Below are positions 6,467-11,539 of a stretch of DNA of 11,539 bases, piece after piece. The DNA is from JAPLMI01 sp043798375. Lineage in GTDB: Bacteria > Omnitrophota > Gorgyraeia > 2-01-FULL-45-10. Both the position numbers and the translations under genes were made by a program. The notes below the pieces were generated by a model that saw nothing but the letters and a program-made list of their open reading frames with translations, did no database searches and was not told the DNA's origin. Within the stretch, counting starts at the first letter, position 1, and every line of letters begins with the position of its first letter. The stretch lies in contig JAZDOS010000053.1 of assembly GCA_043798375.1 (NCBI GenBank), forward strand, positions 1-11,539. The letters run 5' to 3'.

Positions 6467-7633
6467 ATGAGTAAATTCGAGAAATCTGAGAGGCTGAAGA
6501 AGCTGCCGCCGTATCTCTTCGTAGAGATAGATAAGGCGAAGAAGAAAGCGCGCGATGAGGGGCGCGATATAATAGACCTGGGGATCGGCGATCCCGACAT
6601 TCCGACGCCGCGGTTCATAATAGACGCGCTCAACAGGGCAGTGCGCGATCCGAAGACCCATCGATATCCGCTGGACCGGGGACTGCCGGAATTTAGATCC
6701 ACGATAGCCAGGCACATGAAAAAACGCTACGGCGTTGATCTCGATCCAGACAGCGAAATATATCCGCTGATAGGTTCGAAGGAAGGTATAGCGCATATGC
6801 CGCTCGCATTCGTAAATCCGGGCGATGCGGTGCTGGTGCCGGACCCATGCTATCCTCCGTACCGCTCAGGCACTCTGTTTGCCGGCGGGGAGATCATCGG
6901 CATGCCGCTCACAGAAAAAAACCATTTTTTACCGGACTTAAGAGCGGTAAACCACGCGATCCTTCACAAGATCCGCATGATTTTCATCAACTATCCGAAC
7001 AACCCGACGGCCGCGGTGTGCGACAAGAAGTTTCTGCAAGGTGTCGTGGAATTCGCGGCGAAGCACAATATCATCGTTTGCCAGGATGCCGCCTATATAG
7101 AGATGGGTTACGATGGCTATAAAGCGCCGAGCATCTTCGAAATCGAAGGCGCAAGAAACATAGCCGTAGAGTTTCACTCTCTTTCCAAAACGTTCAACAT
7201 GACCGGCTGGCGCATAGGATTCGCCTGCGGCAACCGTGAGCTTATCGAGGGGCTTGCCAAAATAAAGTCAAATATCGATTCCGGAGTTTTCTTCGCCATT
7301 CAGAAGGCGGGCGCGGCGGCGTTTGAGAATTACGACCGGCACATTAGATCTGTCATAAAGATATATGAAGCCAGGCGCGATATCCTCGTAGACGGACTGA
7401 ATAAGCTCGGCTGGAGTGTCGAGAAGCCGAAGGCCACATTCTACGTGTGGGCGAAGGTCCCGCCCAGATATACATCGGCGACATTCGCGAAGACGCTGCT
7501 TGAAAAGTGCGATATCGTGGCTACGCCGGGAAACGGCTTCGGCGGGCACGGAGAAGGCTACATCAGGTTCGCGCTCACCGTCGATAAGAGGCGGATAGGC
7601 GAAGCGGTCGACCGCATTAAAAAGAGGCTTTAG
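6467..7633 (+). CDS. dapL: LL-diaminopimelate aminotransferase
   Basis: Class I/II PLP aminotransferase that converts tetrahydrodipicolinate and glutamate directly to LL-DAP, replacing the DapD/DapC/DapE acyl route. It has 388 residues. The PLP lysine is K241 in SLSKTFNMTGWRIGFACGN. The N-terminal DLGIGDPDIPTP, the substrate loop HRYPLDRGLPEFR, INYPNNPT and QDAAYIEMGYDGYKAPS are the DapL-style forms of the fold type I motifs, and RFALT at the C-terminus carries the carboxylate-binding arginine. Sequence alone can confuse DapL with other subgroup aminotransferases such as aspartate, alanine or methionine enzymes. The position directly after dapA-dapB and next to dapF, with no dapD or dapE here, decides for DapL. 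AAGGGGA precedes the ATG. Confidence 0.92.
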   Translation: MSKFEKSERLKKLPPYLFVEIDKAKKKARDEGRDIIDLGIGDPDIPTPRFIIDALNRAVRDPKTHRYPLDRGLPEFRSTIARHMKKRYGVDLDPDSEIYPLIGSKEGIAHMPLAFVNPGDAVLVPDPCYPPYRSGTLFAGGEIIGMPLTEKNHFLPDLRAVNHAILHKIRMIFINYPNNPTAAVCDKKFLQGVVEFAAKHNIIVCQDAAYIEMGYDGYKAPSIFEIEGARNIAVEFHSLSKTFNMTGWRIGFACGNRELIEGLAKIKSNIDSGVFFAIQKAGAAAFENYDRHIRSVIKIYEARRDILVDGLNKLGWSVEKPKATFYVWAKVPPRYTSATFAKTLLEKCDIVATPGNGFGGHGEGYIRFALTVDKRRIGEAVDRIKKRL

Positions 7634-7636
7634 TTA

Positions 7637-8041
7637 ATGGTTACCTGCTATATCGGTATCGGCTCGAACGTCGGCGACAGGTCAAAATTCATAGAGAGCG
7701 CGATCGGCGAATTGAAAAGAACTAAAGAGATCGGTTACAAGCGTTCATCATCGATATACGAGACCGAACCGGTGAGCGAGATGCCTCAGGGAAAGTTTCT
7801 GAACGGCATTTTAGAGATAGAGACGAGCCTTAAGCCTGCGGCCCTTCTTGAGGCGTTGAATAAGGTAGAAAAAAAGTTAGGCCGCATTCGCGCCATAAAA
7901 AACGCCCCGAGGACGATCGACCTCGACATCCTTTATTACGGCAATGAAGCTATAAATAAAAAAGAACTCGTGATCCCTCACCCGAGAATAGGCGAGCGGG
8001 AGTTTGTCCTTAGAGGTTTGAAGGAGCTGGGTAAGGCTTAG
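7637..8041 (+). CDS. folK: 6-hydroxymethyl-7,8-dihydropterin pyrophosphokinase
   Basis: Transfers pyrophosphate from ATP to the hydroxymethyl-dihydropterin, a step of folate synthesis. At 134 residues it is a compact single-domain HPPK (E. coli has about 160). GIGSNVGDR (7-15) opens the fold. YETEPV (41-46) and FLNG (54-57) follow. The Mg-binding pair D95 and D97 is in PRTIDLDIL, and H115 and R121 lie in PHPRIGERE. The gene is not fused to folB or folP, unlike in many bacteria. It starts 3 bp after dapL, with AGAGG (7623-7627) inside the dapL end, and panC starts 1 bp after its stop, so it is probably translationally coupled on both sides. Other folate genes must lie elsewhere. Confidence 0.95.
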   Translation: MVTCYIGIGSNVGDRSKFIESAIGELKRTKEIGYKRSSSIYETEPVSEMPQGKFLNGILEIETSLKPAALLEALNKVEKKLGRIRAIKNAPRTIDLDILYYGNEAINKKELVIPHPRIGEREFVLRGLKELGKA

Positions 8042-8042
8042 A

Positions 8043-8918
8043 ATGAAACTTGTAGACAGTATCTCCAGGATGTCCACACTTGCCGGGATGTACAGAAAAG
8101 AGGGCAAGGTAATAGGGTTCGTACCCACCATGGGCGCTCTTCACGAGGGCCATCTTTCGCTCATCAGGACGGCGAAAAAGCATACCGATGTCGTCGTAGT
8201 GAGCATATTCGTTAATCCTATACAGTTCGGCGAAACGGAAGACTTGGACAAGTATCCCAAAGACATTAAGCGCGACGAAGAACTTGCCGGGACGGCGGGC
8301 GCCGATGTCATCTTCTACCCGTCGATAGCGCAGATGTATCCGGACGGCTATTCCACTTTTGTCTTCGTCGAGAAATTGACCGATACGCTTTGCGGCGCGT
8401 CCAGGCCAGGCCACTTTAAAGGCGTTACGACCGTCGTGGCGAAATTATTCGGCATAGTGAAGCCTGACATCGCGTATTTCGGCCAGAAGGACGCGCAGCA
8501 AGCCGTGGTTATTAAAAAAATGGCCGAAGACCTCAATATGGGGATAGAGATAAAAGTCCTTCCGATAATCCGGGAAGAAGACGGCCTTGCCATGAGCTCA
8601 AGGAATGCCTATCTATCGGAAGAAGAGAGAAGAGACGCGGGCGTTTTATACAGGTCGCTTGAGAAAGCGGAAAACCTCATAAAGCGCGGAGAGAGAGACC
8701 CGAAGAAGGTCATAACAGCCGTTACGGAAATGATTTACGGGGTGCCGGGCGTAAAGATAGATTATGTATCGATAACGGATACGAAAAGCCTGAAAGATTT
8801 GGATAAAATATCCCGGGAGGCATTGATAGCGATAGCGGCCTATATCGGTAAAACGAGGCTCGTCGACAATATTATTGTGAAAACCATCCCCGATGCCTCC
8901 AGCGCGAAGAAAGGTTAA
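8043..8918 (+). CDS. panC: Pantothenate synthetase
   Basis: Joins pantoate and beta-alanine with ATP through a pantoyl-adenylate to form pantothenate, the coenzyme A precursor. It has 291 residues, a normal length. The HIGH-type ATP loop is PTMGALHEGH at 28-37 (H34, H37). IFVNPIQFG is the pantoate/beta-alanine site, FGQKDAQQ and the KMSKS-like MSSRN (184-188) follow, and a smaller C-terminal domain ends the chain. panB and panD, often its partners, are absent here. Pairing of panC with folK is seen in several bacterial lineages. The start ATG is one base after the folK stop, with the ribosome site inside folK (GAAGGAGCTGG, 8020-8030). Its beta-alanine substrate commonly comes from aspartate, which fits the theme of the cluster. 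Confidence 0.96.
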   Translation: MKLVDSISRMSTLAGMYRKEGKVIGFVPTMGALHEGHLSLIRTAKKHTDVVVVSIFVNPIQFGETEDLDKYPKDIKRDEELAGTAGADVIFYPSIAQMYPDGYSTFVFVEKLTDTLCGASRPGHFKGVTTVVAKLFGIVKPDIAYFGQKDAQQAVVIKKMAEDLNMGIEIKVLPIIREEDGLAMSSRNAYLSEEERRDAGVLYRSLEKAENLIKRGERDPKKVITAVTEMIYGVPGVKIDYVSITDTKSLKDLDKISREALIAIAAYIGKTRLVDNIIVKTIPDASSAKKG

Positions 8919-8924
8919 AACCGT

Positions 8925-9869
8925 ATGAACAGCCCAAAGGATAAGCCCGACATAAAATATAACGAAGCGCTCAAGAAAAAGATAGAAAAACTGAAGGTGA
9001 AGAGGAATGCCGTAATAATAGCGCACAATTACGAGCGCGACGAGATCCAGGAGATCGCGGATATTTCGGGTGATTCGCTCGCGCTGTCTCAGGCCGCGGT
9101 AAGGACCGATGCCGACGTAATAGTCTTCTGCGGCGTGCAGTTCATGGCCGAATCGGCCTCGATACTGAATCCGGATAAGACCGTGCTCCTGCCTGTGATG
9201 GAGGCCGGATGCCCGCTTGCCGACATGATCACGCCGGAAAAACTCCGGGCGAAGAAGAAGGAACACCCGGACGCAGCCGTCGTATGCTATGTCAACTCGA
9301 GCGCCGAAGTGAAGGCCGAGAGTGATATCGCGTGCACATCTTCAAACGCCGTAGAGATTGTGAGGTCGCTCGAGAAAAAGGAAGTGGTCTTTGTCCCCGA
9401 CAAAAATTTAGGCAGGTACGTACAGTTACAGGTTCCCGAGAAAAAAATAATACTTTGGGAAGGCTTCTGCCCGACGCATATCAGGGTGCAGGGCGAAGAT
9501 ATCGAAAGGGCGAAGGCCGCGCACCTGTCCGCGGAAGTGATAGCCCATCCTGAATGCAACCCCGAAGTCCTCGCGTTATCCGACCATATATGCTCGACAG
9601 GAGGGATGTTCACATATGTAAAGGCCTCCGGGTCGAAGGAATTCATAATATCGACCGAATCCGGCATGTTATATAAATTACAGAAGGATAATCCGGGTAA
9701 ATTGTTCTATCTTCCGACGCCTCACCTTGTGTGCGCCAATATGAAGCTTATCACGCTGGGATGGGTCGCCTACAGCCTGGAAAACATGGTATACGAGATA
9801 AAAGTCTCCGGTGAGGTGCGTGAAAAAGCCAAGAAGACGCTCGACAGGATGCTTGCGGTGACCAAATGA
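8925..9869 (+). CDS. nadA: Quinolinate synthase
   Basis: Condenses iminoaspartate with dihydroxyacetone phosphate to quinolinate, the NAD ring precursor. It has 314 residues in three similar domains. The three cysteines that ligate the single [4Fe-4S] cluster are C96 (EAGCPLADM), C182 (WEGFCPTH) and C270 (PHLVCANM), with spacing like that of the thermophile enzymes. IIAHNYERDEIQ and DISGDSLALS near the N-terminus, PDKNLGRYV and AHPECNPEV are also conserved. The [4Fe-4S] cluster is oxygen-sensitive. AAGG at 8911-8914 precedes the ATG, and panC ends 6 bp earlier. It overlaps nadX by 4 bp, so the iminoaspartate producer and consumer are translationally coupled. nadC is not in the window. Confidence 0.97.
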   Translation: MNSPKDKPDIKYNEALKKKIEKLKVKRNAVIIAHNYERDEIQEIADISGDSLALSQAAVRTDADVIVFCGVQFMAESASILNPDKTVLLPVMEAGCPLADMITPEKLRAKKKEHPDAAVVCYVNSSAEVKAESDIACTSSNAVEIVRSLEKKEVVFVPDKNLGRYVQLQVPEKKIILWEGFCPTHIRVQGEDIERAKAAHLSAEVIAHPECNPEVLALSDHICSTGGMFTYVKASGSKEFIISTESGMLYKLQKDNPGKLFYLPTPHLVCANMKLITLGWVAYSLENMVYEIKVSGEVREKAKKTLDRMLAVTK

Positions 9870-10678
9870 AAAAAATAAAGGTCGGGATAATAGGGTGCGG
9901 GACGATAGGAAGCGAAATAGCCCGCGCCTGCCGGGATAGATTAAAGGAAAGCGCCGAATTGGCCGCCATATGCGATGCCGACGGGAATAAGGCGGCCGCG
10001 CTCAATAAAACGCTGAATAAAAAAGCGCGCGTTTTAAAATTGAACGAGCTGATAAATAAGTGCGATTTTGTGGTAGAGGCCGCGAGCGCGAAAATATCTG
10101 CCGATATTTTAAAGAGATGCGTTAAGGGCGGTAAAGGATGTCTGGTGATGAGCGTCGGCGGGCTTCTCGGGCATGAGAAACTCCTGCGATCGGCGCGGTC
10201 AAAAGGCGTCAGGGTCTACATACCGAGCGGCGCCGTATGCGGCATAGACGGCCTTAAATCCGCGTCGATAGGTAAGGTAGAATCGGTAACGATAACCACC
10301 AGAAAACCGCCCGGGGGGCTTATCGGGGCGCCTTACTTGACAGAGAAGGGCATAGATGTTTCCGGGCTGAAAGAGGAGACGGTGGTCTTTGAAGGAACAG
10401 CCGCGGACGCGGTAAAAGGATTCCCCAAGAATATAAATGTCGCGGCCGTATTAAGCATCGCCGGTATCGGCTCCAGATGTACAGGGGTGCGGATAGTCGC
10501 GGATCCGAATTGCTCAAACAATGTTCATGAGATTGAGATAATCGGCGAGTTCGGCAGGATAACGACCAGGGCCGAGAACATACCATCGAAGACGAATCCC
10601 AAGACAAGCGCCCTGGCGATATTTTCGGCGATAGCGACGCTTGAGGGCGCCCTTTCAAGCGTCCGCGTAGGGACATGA
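9866..10678 (+). CDS. nadX: L-aspartate dehydrogenase
   Basis: Oxidises aspartate to iminoaspartate with NAD(P)+, feeding NadA and replacing the FAD oxidase NadB. It has 270 residues. The Rossmann loop is GIIGCGTIGS with glycines 10, 12 and 15. The family-specific stretch SGAVCGIDGLKSA is followed by TTRKPP, GFPKNINVAAVLSIAG, VADPNCSNNVHEIE with the candidate catalytic H221, and ENIPSKTNPKTS. These match aspartate dehydrogenases of archaea and Thermotoga rather than homoserine dehydrogenase. The ATG overlaps the nadA stop (ATGA), and its own stop overlaps the next gene in the same way. The two-gene pairing with nadA strongly supports the assignment. Confidence 0.93.
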   Translation: MKKIKVGIIGCGTIGSEIARACRDRLKESAELAAICDADGNKAAALNKTLNKKARVLKLNELINKCDFVVEAASAKISADILKRCVKGGKGCLVMSVGGLLGHEKLLRSARSKGVRVYIPSGAVCGIDGLKSASIGKVESVTITTRKPPGGLIGAPYLTEKGIDVSGLKEETVVFEGTAADAVKGFPKNINVAAVLSIAGIGSRCTGVRIVADPNCSNNVHEIEIIGEFGRITTRAENIPSKTNPKTSALAIFSAIATLEGALSSVRVGT

Positions 10679-11400
10679 GGCCGCTTTCCAGGATCGGTAA
10701 TTACATTTCGACCAGGATCGGTAGGGCGATAGAGGATTATAAGCTTATCGAGGATAAGGACAGGATCCTCGTCGCTGTATCCGGCGGCAAAGATAGCCTG
10801 ACGATGCTCAAGCTTCTCGTCGAAAGGAAGAGGTGGGCGCCGGTCAGTTACGAACTGATAGCGATGCACGTAACAAGCGATTACAATAAAAGCGCTCATA
10901 CGAAAAAACGATTAAGGAAATTTTTCAAAGAGAACAGGGTAAAATATTATTTTAAAGATATCAAAATAACCGACAGGGAACGCGGCGTTAACTGTTTCTG
11001 GTGCTCGTGGAATAGGAGAAAAGCGCTCTTTTTGGCGGCCGACAGGCTGAAATGCAATAAGGTTGCCCTGGGGCATCATAAGGACGATATCGTCGAGACG
11101 CTTTTACTGAATATGCTGTACCACGGCGAATTTTCGGCGATGAATCCGCGGCAGGAATTGTTCGGCGGCAGGCTCGTTATAATAAGGCCTTTATGCTATG
11201 TTGAAGAGGATAGAATCAGGAAGTTCGCCGGTGAGTCCGGGTTTCCGGCTGCCGGCTGCCGCTGCCCGAATTCGGAAATTTCCAAACGGCGAAAGATGAA
11301 AGATTTTATCAGAAAAATGGAAAAAGACTGTAAGCATGTAAAGACGAATATTTTTAGGAGCATCTCAAGGGTCAAGGAAGAATATATTAAAATTCGGTAA
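10675..11400 (+). CDS. ttcA: TtcA-type tRNA 2-thiocytidine synthetase
   Basis: Probably thiolates cytidine 32 of certain tRNAs using ATP and a sulfur donor. It has 241 residues, shorter than E. coli TtcA (about 311). The PP-loop SGGKDS is at 36-41. CFWC supplies C107 and C110, followed by NRRKALF. GHHKDDIVETLLLNM begins at 133, and RPLCYVEEDRI leads into C195/C197 in GCRCPN. This is the CxxC-plus-one-Cys set that binds a [4Fe-4S] cluster in TtcA. There are no N-terminal zinc-finger cysteine pairs as in TtuA/Ncs6, and no TilS C-terminal domain. The exact target nucleotide is inferred from family. It overlaps nadX by 4 bp (ATGA), so it belongs to the operon although the pathway is unrelated. 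Confidence 0.85.
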   Translation: MRPLSRIGNYISTRIGRAIEDYKLIEDKDRILVAVSGGKDSLTMLKLLVERKRWAPVSYELIAMHVTSDYNKSAHTKKRLRKFFKENRVKYYFKDIKITDRERGVNCFWCSWNRRKALFLAADRLKCNKVALGHHKDDIVETLLLNMLYHGEFSAMNPRQELFGGRLVIIRPLCYVEEDRIRKFAGESGFPAAGCRCPNSEISKRRKMKDFIRKMEKDCKHVKTNIFRSISRVKEEYIKIR

Positions 11401-11424
11401 TAGGGCGTCACGAAACTCGCTTTT

Positions 11425-11539
11425 TTAAACAGTGAAGAATGACTTGATAAACCGGATTTTAGGGTCTGCTGGATCATGCTTGGCGGCGGCCAACGCTATC
11501 GCTAATATGGCGATGTGGGCGAGAGAGCACAGATTAGCA
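11425..11539 (-). CDS. Possible C-terminal end of a convergent gene (edge fragment)
   Basis: Read on the minus strand from the window edge, an open frame of 37 codons ends in TAA at 11427-11425. Its product begins with a hydrophobic, alanine-rich stretch (LAHIAILAIALAAA) and ends in a charged tail (KHDPADPKIRFIKSFFTV). It could be the end of a membrane or helix-rich protein that meets ttcA tail to tail. I do not recognise it. A competing plus-strand frame from GTG 11432 to the edge (36 codons, starting MKNDLINRILGSAGS) is also open but has no ribosome site. At most one is likely real, and the stretch may be non-coding. Confidence 0.25.
   Translation of the reverse strand, partial: ANLCSLAHIAILAIALAAAKHDPADPKIRFIKSFFTV

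Noticed and set aside
8646..9266. Long antisense open frame (206 codons) across panC and nadA
   Set aside because: It lies opposite two strongly conserved genes, and its composition (rich in Arg, Tyr, Phe) is what the reverse strand of coding DNA produces. No motif is recognisable.
11401..11426. Intrinsic terminator after ttcA
   Set aside because: There is a T-run at 11421-11426, but the preceding GCG/CGC arms pair over only three bases, so no convincing stem exists.
1..11539. tRNA or rRNA genes, CRISPR arrays, transposase genes
   Set aside because: No tRNA cloverleaf, rRNA segment, regularly spaced repeats or transposase motifs were seen. Gaps between genes are too small to hold them.

Overview
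The window is a dense run of twelve same-strand housekeeping biosynthesis genes (positions 157-11400). In order they are argG, argH, lysA, dapF, dapA, dapB, dapL, folK, panC, nadA, nadX (aspartate dehydrogenase) and a TtcA-type tRNA thiolase. Gaps range from +76 bp to 8-bp overlaps, so most of it is probably one transcription unit. Only the ends and three intergenic spots hold anything other than genes.

Organism: a bacterium with meso-DAP peptidoglycan that makes DAP by the one-step LL-diaminopimelate aminotransferase (DapL) route and makes quinolinate without the oxygen-using NadB. This points to an anaerobe. Base composition is near 50% GC, with frequent ATA (Ile) and AGG/AGA (Arg) codons. 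Gene content and this codon style remind me of uncultivated groups such as Candidatus Omnitrophota, but that is recollection and inference, not proof. No marker gene here fixes the phylum.

Layout: 1-134 is a nested inverted-repeat element with two internal hairpins and a T-run after the inner stem. It could be a terminator or leader RNA, a MITE-like repeat, or (less likely) an attC-like site. 157-2758 is the last two steps of arginine synthesis, with a 69-bp palindromic structure between argG and argH. 2768-7633 is a lysine/DAP block covering every step from aspartate semialdehyde to lysine (DapA, DapB, DapL, DapF, LysA). A 9-bp perfect dyad sits over the dapB stop. 7637-8918 holds folate (FolK) and pantothenate (PanC) genes. 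8925-10678 is the aspartate-to-quinolinate pair NadX/NadA. 10675-11400 is the TtcA-like enzyme. 11401-11539 is a non-coding or gene-edge stretch with two weak, mutually exclusive edge reading frames.

How they work together: most of the enzymes draw on the aspartate family. ArgG and NadX use aspartate itself, DapA uses aspartate semialdehyde, and PanC uses beta-alanine (commonly made from aspartate). The last genes (NadA, TtcA) both carry cysteine sets typical of [4Fe-4S] enzymes. I see no clear undescribed defence or mobile system. The most unexplained signals are the three structured non-coding elements.
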